Shown here: one piece after another, positions 25,641 through 34,053 of the stretch
Numbering within the stretch: position 1 is the stretch's first letter
Layout: every line of letters begins with the position of its first letter
Assembly (NCBI RefSeq): GCF_013408535.1
Contig: NZ_JACBZA010000001.1
Span: 3,184,850 to 3,248,849 of the forward strand
Length of the DNA stretch: 64,000 nt
Source of the DNA: Actinopolymorpha cephalotaxi
Lineage (GTDB): Bacteria; Actinomycetota; Actinomycetes; Propionibacteriales; Actinopolymorphaceae
Direction: 5' to 3'
Notes under the pieces: model-generated
Seen by the model: only the letters and a program-made list of their open reading frames with translations
Told to the model about the DNA's origin: nothing
Databases searched by the model: none
Translations under genes and position numbers: made by a program

Positions 25641-26827
25641 TGCTGACAGTCGACAGGAGCCGGCCGACCACTCACGCGGGACGAATCAGCCGGGTCGAGA
25701 CCCTGACGCTCGGCACGGCGTGGCGGGACTTCTCCTTCGTACGCCTGCACACCGACGAGGGGCTCACCGGCGTCGGTGAGATCACCCATCCTTACCGCGG
25801 CAAGCAGGCGTGCGACCTGGTTGTTGCGATGGGTGAACGACACCTTCTTGGAGCTGATCCCTTCGACGTCGAAGAGATCTGGCTGCGTATGTATCAGGGT
25901 GACTTCCTCCGGGGTGGCGACATCGGCGGGATCGTGCTCAGCGGGGTCGACCAGGCCGTCCACGACATCATGGGGAAGGCTCTGGGGGTTCCCGTATACC
26001 GCCTCACCGGCGGAGCGTGTCGTGACAGCGTTCCCGTCTATGCCAACGGCTGGTACACCGGTGAACGCTCACCCGAGTCGTTCGCAAAGCGCTCTCGGGA
26101 GACCGTCGGGCGGGGCTTCTCGGCCCTGAAGTTTGATCCCTTCGGCACCGGACTTGGAGCACTGTCTCGCGAAGAGCGGACCCTCTCCCTCGACATCGTG
26201 GCCGCGGTGCGCGAAGCGGTGGGCCCGGATGTCGACCTGTTCGTCGAGGGCCATGCCCGGTTTGCCATGCCAACCGCCTCGCGCCTCGTGCGCGACCTCG
26301 AGCCGTACGACATCGGCTGGTTCGAGGAGCCTCTGCCGTGGACCCACATCGAGCGGTACGCAGAACTCCGCCAGCGCGCGACCATGCCGATCGCCGGCGG
26401 CGAACACTTCCACAACCGCTACGAGTACCGACACCTGTTCGCAAGCTCCGCCGTCGACATCATTCAGCCTGACCTGTGCATGGCAGGCGGCTATACGGAG
26501 ATCCGCAAGATCGCGGCTCTTGCGGAGATGCACGGCATGTTGGTCGCACCGCACAACTCGAACTCCCCGTTCTGTACGACGGCGACCGTTCACGCTGCCC
26601 TCGGAATGCCACAACTTCTCGTACTGGAGACCTTCGACAGTCTGCTGGAGGACTACGTCGCCGACGCTCTGCGGGGCGCCCTGCCGATCAGCAGCGGTCG
26701 CATCCAGCTGCCCACGAAGCCTGGCATCGGTATCGAGCTCGACGACAGCGTGTTCGCAGAACACCCGCCACGGTCCGGCTTCTGGAACATGTTCGCCCCA
26801 GGCTGGGAGAAGCGAGATCGCTCATGA
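25637..26827 (+). CDS. Mandelate racemase/muconate lactonizing enzyme family (sugar-acid dehydratase-like)
   Basis: A 396-residue enolase-superfamily protein. Metal-ligand regions are DLFVEGHARF, IGWFEEPLPW and IAGGEHFHNRYEY, with a later QPDLCMAGGYTE and the catalytic-region His in VAPHNSNSPFCTTATVH. This pattern is closest to acid-sugar dehydratases such as galactonate dehydratase, which remove water from an aldonic acid using Mg2+. It overlaps the genes on both sides by ATGA, so the last three enzymes of the operon are translationally coupled. The actual sugar acid is unknown. Confidence 0.92.
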   Translation: MMLTVDRSRPTTHAGRISRVETLTLGTAWRDFSFVRLHTDEGLTGVGEITHPYRGKQACDLVVAMGERHLLGADPFDVEEIWLRMYQGDFLRGGDIGGIVLSGVDQAVHDIMGKALGVPVYRLTGGACRDSVPVYANGWYTGERSPESFAKRSRETVGRGFSALKFDPFGTGLGALSREERTLSLDIVAAVREAVGPDVDLFVEGHARFAMPTASRLVRDLEPYDIGWFEEPLPWTHIERYAELRQRATMPIAGGEHFHNRYEYRHLFASSAVDIIQPDLCMAGGYTEIRKIAALAEMHGMLVAPHNSNSPFCTTATVHAALGMPQLLVLETFDSLLEDYVADALRGALPISSGRIQLPTKPGIGIELDDSVFAEHPPRSGFWNMFAPGWEKRDRS

Positions 26828-27666
26828 TCATCGACGTGCACTGCCACGCCTTCCAGTGTGCCGAGCACATCGGCGAACCCTTCCGCTCCGAGTCTGCCCG
26901 CGCCCACGGCGGCGAAGTGGACCTTACGACACACCGTGAGCACTACCGCAACACCAGCCCGGCCGACACTCGCACGATCGTCATCGGCGGCAAGGCACGG
27001 CGCAGTGGGCTCTGGGTCGACGACACCTCAATCCGCGACTTCGTCGCGCGGGAACCGGACCGCCTCATCGGCTATCTCTCGGTCGACCCGACCCAGCCCG
27101 GCTGGCAGGACGAGATGCGCTACGGCCACCAGGAACTCGGCCTCCGAGGCATCAAACTGATGCCAATGTATGCCGGCTTCGACCCTGCCGACCCGGCGTA
27201 CGATCCGCTCTTCGCCTACGCCGAGGAACACGGACTGCCCCTGCTCGTCCACACCGGAACAACCTTCGTCTCGACCGCGGTCCTCCGCTGGGCCCGGCCC
27301 GTTCACCTCGACGAAGTCGCAATCCGGCACCCCGAGCTACCCATGGTGCTCGCGCATATGGGTCACCCATACGAGGGCGAGTGCCTCGCCGTGATCCGCA
27401 AGCATCAGAACGTCTACGCCGACGTGTCCGCCCTGCACTACAGACCGTTCCAGCTGTGGCACAGCCTCCAGCTCGCCCAAGATTACGGCGTCACCCACAA
27501 GCTCCTCTTCGGAAGCGACTACCCCTTCACCACCGTGAACGAGTCAATCGACGGCCTCCGCGCAGTCGCCAGGGTCCCTGGCATTCCCGGCCTCCCTCCG
27601 CTCGACCCGGACAAGATTGAGCGGATCATCGCCCAGCCCGCTCTAGAACTCCTCAGGCTGGAGTGA
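26824..27666 (+). CDS. Amidohydrolase family protein (TIM-barrel, amidohydrolase 2 type)
   Basis: A 280-residue metal-dependent hydrolase. MIIDVHCHAF gives the HxH metal pair, LPLLVHTGTTF the third His, MVLAHMGHPYEG the fourth, and LLFGSDYPFTT the catalytic Asp. Enzymes of this type hydrolyse lactones or decarboxylate ring acids. After a sugar-acid dehydratase or dehydrogenase, lactonase activity is a reasonable guess. It is the last gene of the plus-strand catabolic run, coupled to the dehydratase by ATGA. Confidence 0.92.
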   Translation: MIIDVHCHAFQCAEHIGEPFRSESARAHGGEVDLTTHREHYRNTSPADTRTIVIGGKARRSGLWVDDTSIRDFVAREPDRLIGYLSVDPTQPGWQDEMRYGHQELGLRGIKLMPMYAGFDPADPAYDPLFAYAEEHGLPLLVHTGTTFVSTAVLRWARPVHLDEVAIRHPELPMVLAHMGHPYEGECLAVIRKHQNVYADVSALHYRPFQLWHSLQLAQDYGVTHKLLFGSDYPFTTVNESIDGLRAVARVPGIPGLPPLDPDKIERIIAQPALELLRLE

Positions 27667-27722
27667 CTCGGCTGACCAATCGACACTCGGGGCCGGATCA
27701 TGTCGTGAGTCGACCGCGTTCC

Positions 27723-28316
27723 TCAGGCATTGGGTACGTAAGAGCGGCAGGCCTCGTCGGCGGCCTGAGACGCCTGGTCGTGGTCGCCGATGACGTCGAC
27801 CCATGAGGTCCGCTGATCCCAGGCGGCGCCCGGCGGTAGCGACCACCACGAAATCGGGTTGTTGTAGGACCACCGACCCGTGCCCGGTGCTGGGCGGTAG
27901 ACGACTGCTCCAGATTTTGCGAGCAGCGCCAGGACGCTAGCGATGTAGGCCGAGGCGGTGTACTGCTTCCTCTTGAGAGCGTTGTGCCCCCAGCGCTCGA
28001 CCATCCGCGCGAAGGCCTCTGGTTGCCGCACGGCATATGATCGCTCAACCAGCCCGTACTCGAACCAACCCTCGCCCAAGGCCGCCAGTGCGGCCGGCAG
28101 TTCGACGTCAAGGCCGAGTTCCTGGGCCATCCCAACCACCCCGGGAAGATCCGGAGGGGGCGACACTGACAGCCAGGACCATTGCATGTTGTTCGGATGC
28201 CCCCTCGTCAGCTGGCACGTATACGACACCGAGCCGTCTGCGAGCCTGACGCCCGCTACTGACTCGCCGGCGTGTAGTGGGCAAACCTGGTGCGCCACGA
28301 GCTCCCCCATCGACAT
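27723..28316 (-). CDS. Hypothetical protein
   Basis: A 197-residue protein I do not recognise. It has no signal or membrane segment. The N-terminal third is beta-rich with VCPLHAGES...VSYTCQLTRGHP, where paired Cys and His residues could bind a metal. The rest is helical and Trp-rich (PISWWSLPPGAAWDQRTSW). The ATG at 28316 is the best available start, but GGAGGAGG lies 19 bases upstream, further than usual, so a non-canonical upstream start is possible. It stands alone between the catabolic operon and the defence operon. Confidence 0.65.
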   Translation of the reverse strand: MSMGELVAHQVCPLHAGESVAGVRLADGSVSYTCQLTRGHPNNMQWSWLSVSPPPDLPGVVGMAQELGLDVELPAALAALGEGWFEYGLVERSYAVRQPEAFARMVERWGHNALKRKQYTASAYIASVLALLAKSGAVVYRPAPGTGRWSYNNPISWWSLPPGAAWDQRTSWVDVIGDHDQASQAADEACRSYVPNA

Positions 28317-28518
28317 CAGTTGCAGGAGGTCCAATCCTCCTCCCTTGCCGCAGCCGACGTGACGGGATTGTCCACTCTGACCGGGCAGACGGCGGAGGCT
28401 CGGTGAGTGGTGTGATGCCGCGAGCGACCGGGTAAGTCTCCGATCACGCTGGGAAGCAATCTCGTACCGAGTTGTACGTCGCAGCGACCTCACGGATCGC
28501 CAGTATCGGAGTAGAGCT

Positions 28519-28764
28519 GTGGCGGCACACCGGCTCATCCATCGGGACGAGTTCGACGAATGCATGGTCTGTGGCCAGACGTTCGAGCAGGCGACAGACG
28601 ACCTGGCAGAGCTCATCCCCTGCCAGCCGTCAGCGACAGACCCGCACGTGTGGTCTGCCGTCGCCGGTGGCGCCGAGTGCGCCTACTGCAACGCTTTCGT
28701 TGACGACGAGACTCCGACGGCAGCGATACCCGCCGACTGCATCGACCGCTCGTCCGCGGGCTGA
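28519..28764 (+). CDS. Small protein with two CxxC pairs (possible zinc ribbon)
   Basis: An 81-residue acidic protein with a GTG start and GGAG 7 bases upstream. CMVCGQTF near residue 15 and CAYCNAF near residue 54 could together bind one zinc ion. No family is recognised. It is encoded on the opposite strand to both flanking genes. Confidence 0.5.
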   Translation: MAAHRLIHRDEFDECMVCGQTFEQATDDLAELIPCQPSATDPHVWSAVAGGAECAYCNAFVDDETPTAAIPADCIDRSSAG

Positions 28765-28876
28765 CTCAACGAGGCGGGCGGACGGTCCGAAGGCATTGCG
28801 TAAGCCGAAACGGAAACAGTCCGTAGTGTAGTGCTGGCTCAGGTCCCCGCTTTCGATGTTGCGCCCGCTGCCGGCT

Positions 28877-30124
28877 TCACAGGTGCATGCCCGACTGAAC
28901 CCAGTCGAACGCCGGCAGCTTGCTGTGCGGGTCATCGAACAGGACTGACTCGTCGTTGACGATCTCGTGGACGAGTTCCGGTGACAACGGGTAGTCCACA
29001 TCTTCCGACCGCGTGGCCCAGAAGTAGGCGAAAGTCAGGGAGTCACCTAGCTCGTTCAGCAGGGCGCCCGCGACATCGCGGGAGTAGCGCTTGACCACGT
29101 TCGCGCACACGTCTACGAAAGGCGCTTCGAAGTCGGGATCGTCAAGCTCCCAGCCCAGCTGGTCGACCGAGTTCAACGTGCGCAGGTGCTCGGTTGTGAT
29201 CCCGTCATCCACCCAGGTGCCCACGTCGTGGCGCCAGTCGCCCGCCGAGTGTCCGTCGCCATACGCGTTGAACTCGCAGTGCAGGGCCCACAGGCTCATC
29301 AGACATGCTGCTGCGCGCGCCTCCGAGACGTCGTCGCTCGCGGCGACCAGCCCCGCTGCCTGTAGAGTGCCGACCGCCCACTCGACGAAGGCGTCTTCGG
29401 AACCGATCCACCAGACGGAGAAGTGGCTCTTGGCCGCCTGCTCGAGAGCGCGCAACCGCTTCGGCCCATCCTCATGCTCCACTTCCGGCGTCGTGCGCTC
29501 GCTTCCGGCGCCTTCCTCCTTGACCCCTGCTTGCTGACGTTCCCGATGCCGGCGCATCACGGCGAGACGAGCAGCCGCCAGGGTGCACGAGCTGGCCCGA
29601 TCGAGCACTTCTGTCGGCGTCGCCTCAAGTTCACCGGACTCGCTGCCACGCAGACCAAGCGCCTCCAGCTCTGGGAGGTCAGGGCCCGTGGTGATGGTGA
29701 TACTTCCGTCAGGAGCGAACCCGTGCCTCACCATCATCCTGCCCTCTGCGGCCCGCAGTGCGCGCCACAGGTCGACAGCCTCGCCGACGGTGTCGATCTC
29801 GTACGACAGGTCGTCCCCTGCGGACAGGTCGTCTGCCTCATCGAAGCACGTGCCCAATCGGCGAGCCACTTCAGCACCCGAAAAGGCACCTGCCTGTATG
29901 CCGAACTCGCGGTCAAGGATCTCGACGAGCTGGTCCAGTTGCACACGTGCTAATAGGAACAGGCCGACTGCAGCCCAGTCACGGCCCGGGCGCTCTCCTC
30001 GCTGGTCGTGCAGTGAAGGATCCGAAGAGCGTCGATCCTCCTGAGCATCCAGTGCCTCTGAGGCCATCCAGAACCGTGTGCCGACGATGTCGAGCTGCAA
30101 CGGGACCCCCGCGAACCAGGCCAC
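28877..30124 (-). CDS. Unknown protein, last gene of the defence operon
   Basis: A 415-residue soluble protein of no family I recognise. The first half is acidic and helical (QLDQLVEILDREFGIQ, LYEIDTVGEAVDLWRALRAA in outline), with a charged low-complexity linker around 210-245. The second half is helical and Trp-rich (HFSVWWIGSEDAFVEWAVG, YGDGHSAGDWRHDVGTWVDD, LTFAYFWATRSED). The GTG at 30124 has AAGGAAG just upstream and follows the McrC stop by 10 bases, so it is certainly in the same transcript. It may be an accessory, sensor or effector subunit of the system. Confidence 0.8.
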   Translation of the reverse strand: MAWFAGVPLQLDIVGTRFWMASEALDAQEDRRSSDPSLHDQRGERPGRDWAAVGLFLLARVQLDQLVEILDREFGIQAGAFSGAEVARRLGTCFDEADDLSAGDDLSYEIDTVGEAVDLWRALRAAEGRMMVRHGFAPDGSITITTGPDLPELEALGLRGSESGELEATPTEVLDRASSCTLAAARLAVMRRHRERQQAGVKEEGAGSERTTPEVEHEDGPKRLRALEQAAKSHFSVWWIGSEDAFVEWAVGTLQAAGLVAASDDVSEARAAACLMSLWALHCEFNAYGDGHSAGDWRHDVGTWVDDGITTEHLRTLNSVDQLGWELDDPDFEAPFVDVCANVVKRYSRDVAGALLNELGDSLTFAYFWATRSEDVDYPLSPELVHEIVNDESVLFDDPHSKLPAFDWVQSGMHL

Positions 30125-30134
30125 TGTCTTCCTT

Positions 30135-31337
30135 TCATTGGCGTGCGATACGAACCTTCCGCCCCTCACCGGTGAGGACGGACGCCAGCGTGCGCACCTG
30201 TGCCTCCAGGCGCGGCAACGGTTGGGTCAGGTCAAGGCGGTGTACAGCGACAGTGACTCCAGTACCCAAGATCTCGTACGGCACGGGCTCGTCACCGCCA
30301 TCCGCGTAGATCAGGTGGCCCGTGCTGAGGCCGAGGCGGGCGCAGTACGTGACCAGCTGGTAGACGTCGGGGTTCGAGACCTTGCCGGCGTCGTCGAGCA
30401 GCTTGTACTTGGTGTCTGCCACGGCACAGGCGCCGCCTGCTCCCTGGCGCAGCAGGTCCGGGCGGATCGCCAGGGTTCCGCCCTCGTCGAGGGGCATGGT
30501 CTCCTGCGCGCTCCAGGCCGGGTCCGTCTCCTCGAACAGGCGCGCCACAAGGCGCTCGAAGAGGGTGGCCATGTTGAGGCGGAAGCCGTAGATCGGAGTC
30601 TCACCAAGTCTGTCCTCGACGCCGGCGAAGCGCAGCACGATCTCGCTCAGAGCAAGTAGCGAGTGCAGGCGGGCGTTGAGCCGGGTCGCGGTCCAGGCCG
30701 GCGGGACCTCGCCAGGCACGAGGGGCTGCGCGTCGACGAGCATTCGGTCGAGCCGGCGCAGGTCGGTCTCGGCCTCGTCGCCGAGGCCAGGCAGCTGCAG
30801 CAGTGCCAGGGCTGCTGAACGGATCAGTCGGTTCTCGGCGGTGTCCACCGTCCACTCGTCCACGGTCACTTCCAGCGGACTGACTTGCCCGAACCGTCGC
30901 AGGTGCTGCTCACGGAGGCGCACACGCCCGCGCAGAACCGGCAGGGTCTGGTCCTCGGTGCGGTAGCCACGCAAGGGACCCGCTGCCATGGCGTGCGCCG
31001 CCTCGGCGGTGAACAGTCGGGCAAGGACGACACTGAGGTCGGCGTCGTCGACGACGTGCACTTGCTCGGGGTCGATTGTCAGGTTCGCCGCCGCCTCGGC
31101 CCTGGCAAGCAGCGTCAAAACCTGCACGGCGCCGACCTTGGGGGCCACCCGGACCACCAGGTCGCCACGGCGCATCACACCAACCACATGCTGCGCGGTT
31201 ACCCGCCAGCCGGCCGCCTCTGGTGTGGCCGTGACCATTCCGGACGCGTTGAGGGCCGCCGCATCCCCTGTTGTAAGCGCCACCCCCGACAGGACTTGAC
31301 CCTCGCGTAGCCGCGCCAGGTCAGCTCTGGTCGCCAT
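30135..31337 (-). CDS. mcrC: McrC-like 5-methylcytosine restriction nuclease subunit
   Basis: A 400-residue protein. The N-terminal half (LSGVALTTGDAAALNASG, VVRVAPKVGAVQVLTLLA, LRGYRTEDQTLPVLRGRV) is the McrC DNA- and McrB-contacting part. The C-terminal half holds the PD-(D/E)XK core: FRLNMATLFERLVARL, LAIRPDLL (Asp near 292), VADTKYKLL (D-x-K near 307) and DVYQLVTYCARL. It would supply the cutting activity for the McrB motor. The ATG at 31337 overlaps the McrB stop by 17 bases, and the next gene follows 10 bases after its stop. Confidence 0.9.
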   Translation of the reverse strand: MATRADLARLREGQVLSGVALTTGDAAALNASGMVTATPEAAGWRVTAQHVVGVMRRGDLVVRVAPKVGAVQVLTLLARAEAAANLTIDPEQVHVVDDADLSVVLARLFTAEAAHAMAAGPLRGYRTEDQTLPVLRGRVRLREQHLRRFGQVSPLEVTVDEWTVDTAENRLIRSAALALLQLPGLGDEAETDLRRLDRMLVDAQPLVPGEVPPAWTATRLNARLHSLLALSEIVLRFAGVEDRLGETPIYGFRLNMATLFERLVARLFEETDPAWSAQETMPLDEGGTLAIRPDLLRQGAGGACAVADTKYKLLDDAGKVSNPDVYQLVTYCARLGLSTGHLIYADGGDEPVPYEILGTGVTVAVHRLDLTQPLPRLEAQVRTLASVLTGEGRKVRIARQ

Positions 31338-34053
31338 CTGCGGTGGTACTCGGTGATTCGTGGCCCGGGGCTTCGGACTGCTCGTCTGGCGACTCCGGCG
31401 GTGCGGCGGAAAGGCCCAGTCCGTGCAGCCAGCGAGAGAACGGGTACCACTCGTCGACCTGAGTGTGCTTCCCGTAGTGGTGCTCGATGAGCATCGGGCG
31501 CAGCTCGCGACGCCACAGCCGGTCGAGGGCGACCGGAGAGTCCAGGCCGGAGCGCATGAAGTACGAGGGCCCGAAGGCGAGGGAAGGGTCAAGGCCCCGC
31601 CGGAGCATGGTGGCGTTGAGCCGGTCGCGCAGATCTGCGAGCGCCGCCGGCATGCTGTTGCTCCCGCACCACCTGCGGAGCATTCCTGCCAAGGCGGGTT
31701 CTTCCGAGTCCATGGACAGAAAGACGAACCGGCGGCGCATCGCGGCGTCGAGCAGCGCGATGGACCGGTCCGCGGTGTTCATCGTGCCGATGATGAAGAG
31801 GTTCTCAGGCATCTGGAAACGCTCGCCGTCGCTGTACAGCAGCTCGATCTCGGACTCGCGGTACTCGAGCAGGTAGTACAGCTCACCGAAGACCTTGGCG
31901 ATGTTGGCGCGGTTGATCTCGTCGATCACCAGGACGAACGGCTTGCCGGGAGCCTTGGCGGCCTCCTCAGCAATCCGCTTGAGCGGGCCGGGTCGCACGG
32001 TTAGTGCCGCTCCCCCGCTGTCGGGGGTCTGCACGGGCCGGAACCCTTCGACGAAGTCCTCGTAGGAGTACGTCGGGTGGAACTGCACCAGCGCCCACTG
32101 CGCCTCGGTGATGTCGCAGGCTTCCAGAAGCCGCTTGACCAGGAACGTCTTGCCGGTGCCGGGCGGGCCCTCGAGCACGACCTGCTTGCGCTCGTTGAGG
32201 CTGACCAGTAGCTCCTCGAGCCAGCTGCTGTCTGCGTGGTGGAGCTGGTGGGCGAGGGCGTCGACGTCGCACGCCAACACGGCCGCTCCGGGAAGCGCGG
32301 CAGTGTCCGAGCCGTCGACGTTCGTGCGGTCCTCGGGCTGCGCGTCGGGTTCGTCGACCTTGTCGGTATCGACGAACCCGGCGAGGTCGTCGTTGACGTC
32401 TGTGAGCTCGGTGAGCGGTGTGGCGATGTCGGTCAGGTCGAGGACGTCCTCGCCCTTGAATCGCACGCGGGTCCTGATGGTGCCCGGTAGTTGCTTCACC
32501 TCGGGTGTGGCGTCCGGGTACCACGCGACGCGTCTTGTGAGCAGTGACAGCCCGCCGATTGACTGCAGTTCGGCAGGGCTGTCCTCGACCCGACCGAGCC
32601 GGAGCACGCCACCGTCGACAGTGGTGACGAGATCGCCAGGCTGCATGCCGAGCACGAAGGAAAGGACGTCGCGCTTCTTGGTTTCCCGCTTGACGACCGG
32701 AAGGTGCCCATAATGCTGGTCGACGAGGGAGCTCAACGCTCCCTGGTCGACCTGGGCGGGGAGCTGGGTGAGCTGGCCGACAGTGATGCTGACGTAGCCT
32801 TGCCGAATCCAGGCCGGGACTCGATTCTGCTGGTCGACCTCGCCACGCACGAGCCACGCGCGGGAGCCGCCGTCGGGCGTCTCCCTCCACTGCTGGAGCA
32901 GGGGTGCGACGTCGTACCGAACCGGCTGACCTCCGGTCTCCTGCTGGAGCCGGAGGGTGATGGTCCTGAGGTCCCGCTCGACGTCGTCAGTGAGGGCGTC
33001 GGACCCGGTTGCGAGCGTGGCGACGATGCGTGCCCTCTCGGCCGGGGCGAGCACGGAGGTAAAGGCAGTCGGATGCGCTACCAAGCAGACGAGGGACACG
33101 ATGCGCGGGTCGGCATCGGGGGCGGCGAGGACCAGGTCGCGAAACGCCCACGGATCGTTCCACGCCGCCGCGCGAGCCGGCTCTGGCTGCGCGAACCAGT
33201 GGACGAGGATCCGGGCGACCGACGCCAGCATCATCAGTGGGGTGGCGATCAGCGCCGGGCCGCCGTGCACGAAGCCCTGCTCGAGATCCGCGGACATCAG
33301 CAACGGCAGTCCGGGCGGGTCCACCATGGGGACGAGTGGATTGCGTACCCGACTGCGTTTGGTGCTCCCCACCATGTCGCTGAAAGGGGCAGTCAGCAGT
33401 GCCAGGGCCTCCGCCGCCAGAATCCTCGCCTCGTCGGGTTCCAGCCCTGGCAACGTCGCGTGCGGGGTCGACGTCCGGTCCAGGTAGTCCCGCAGTGCAC
33501 GGGCGTTGCCCGCGGTCCAGACCTCCATGTCTTCGGTGAATGCCGAGGCACCCGCTCGCCAGGCGTCGAGCAAGGGAGCGGCCGCGCGGAGCGCATGGAC
33601 CGTCCCGCTGCCGGCGTGGAGAACCTGGGTCGACGGATCGGCCTCCGGGTCCGGGAGGGTGGCCTTGCGGGACTCGTCCCACTCTCGGTAGGCGACGACC
33701 GCCGCGTCGTAGAGGTCCTGTGGGTCGGGGTAGCTCGCGAGGGCAGCCCGGCCGTCGGCGGCGAGCCGGAACCCGCCCTCGCTGGTCGCGTGCAGCCAAC
33801 CCGCGTGTTCGCAGATGGTGGTGAGGTTCCAGGCCAGGTTGTTCAAAGCCCGGACCGCTCCGCTGTTGGTGAGACTGGCGTCGTACGGCGTCAGCGGCTC
33901 CCGGGCGGCGGCGAGATCCTGCAGCTCCGTCAACGTGATTGGATCCGCCTGCTTGCCGAGCTCCTCCATCGCCGCACGGAGGCGTCGGCGGTAGCGGGCG
34001 GTCCAGTCGGGGTCCTGCTCCGGCTGCGGGCTGAGCATGGAGTCGGCAGTCAT
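31321..34053 (-). CDS. mcrB: McrB-like AAA+ GTPase
   Basis: A 910-residue protein. Residues 1-590 are an unusually long N-terminal region, helical at first and beta-rich near 400-590 (WLVRGEVDQQNRVPAWIRQG), perhaps an EVE-like base-reading module. The AAA+ domain follows: Walker A GPPGTGKT near 630, Walker B VLVIDEINRANIAKVFGEL near 707, and the McrB-type GTMNTADRSIALLDAAMRRR near 755. McrB forms GTP-driven rings that move on DNA and activate McrC. It overlaps the methyltransferase gene by ATGA and the McrC gene by 17 bases. Confidence 0.93.
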   Translation of the reverse strand: MTADSMLSPQPEQDPDWTARYRRRLRAAMEELGKQADPITLTELQDLAAAREPLTPYDASLTNSGAVRALNNLAWNLTTICEHAGWLHATSEGGFRLAADGRAALASYPDPQDLYDAAVVAYREWDESRKATLPDPEADPSTQVLHAGSGTVHALRAAAPLLDAWRAGASAFTEDMEVWTAGNARALRDYLDRTSTPHATLPGLEPDEARILAAEALALLTAPFSDMVGSTKRSRVRNPLVPMVDPPGLPLLMSADLEQGFVHGGPALIATPLMMLASVARILVHWFAQPEPARAAAWNDPWAFRDLVLAAPDADPRIVSLVCLVAHPTAFTSVLAPAERARIVATLATGSDALTDDVERDLRTITLRLQQETGGQPVRYDVAPLLQQWRETPDGGSRAWLVRGEVDQQNRVPAWIRQGYVSITVGQLTQLPAQVDQGALSSLVDQHYGHLPVVKRETKKRDVLSFVLGMQPGDLVTTVDGGVLRLGRVEDSPAELQSIGGLSLLTRRVAWYPDATPEVKQLPGTIRTRVRFKGEDVLDLTDIATPLTELTDVNDDLAGFVDTDKVDEPDAQPEDRTNVDGSDTAALPGAAVLACDVDALAHQLHHADSSWLEELLVSLNERKQVVLEGPPGTGKTFLVKRLLEACDITEAQWALVQFHPTYSYEDFVEGFRPVQTPDSGGAALTVRPGPLKRIAEEAAKAPGKPFVLVIDEINRANIAKVFGELYYLLEYRESEIELLYSDGERFQMPENLFIIGTMNTADRSIALLDAAMRRRFVFLSMDSEEPALAGMLRRWCGSNSMPAALADLRDRLNATMLRRGLDPSLAFGPSYFMRSGLDSPVALDRLWRRELRPMLIEHHYGKHTQVDEWYPFSRWLHGLGLSAAPPESPDEQSEAPGHESPSTTADGDQS

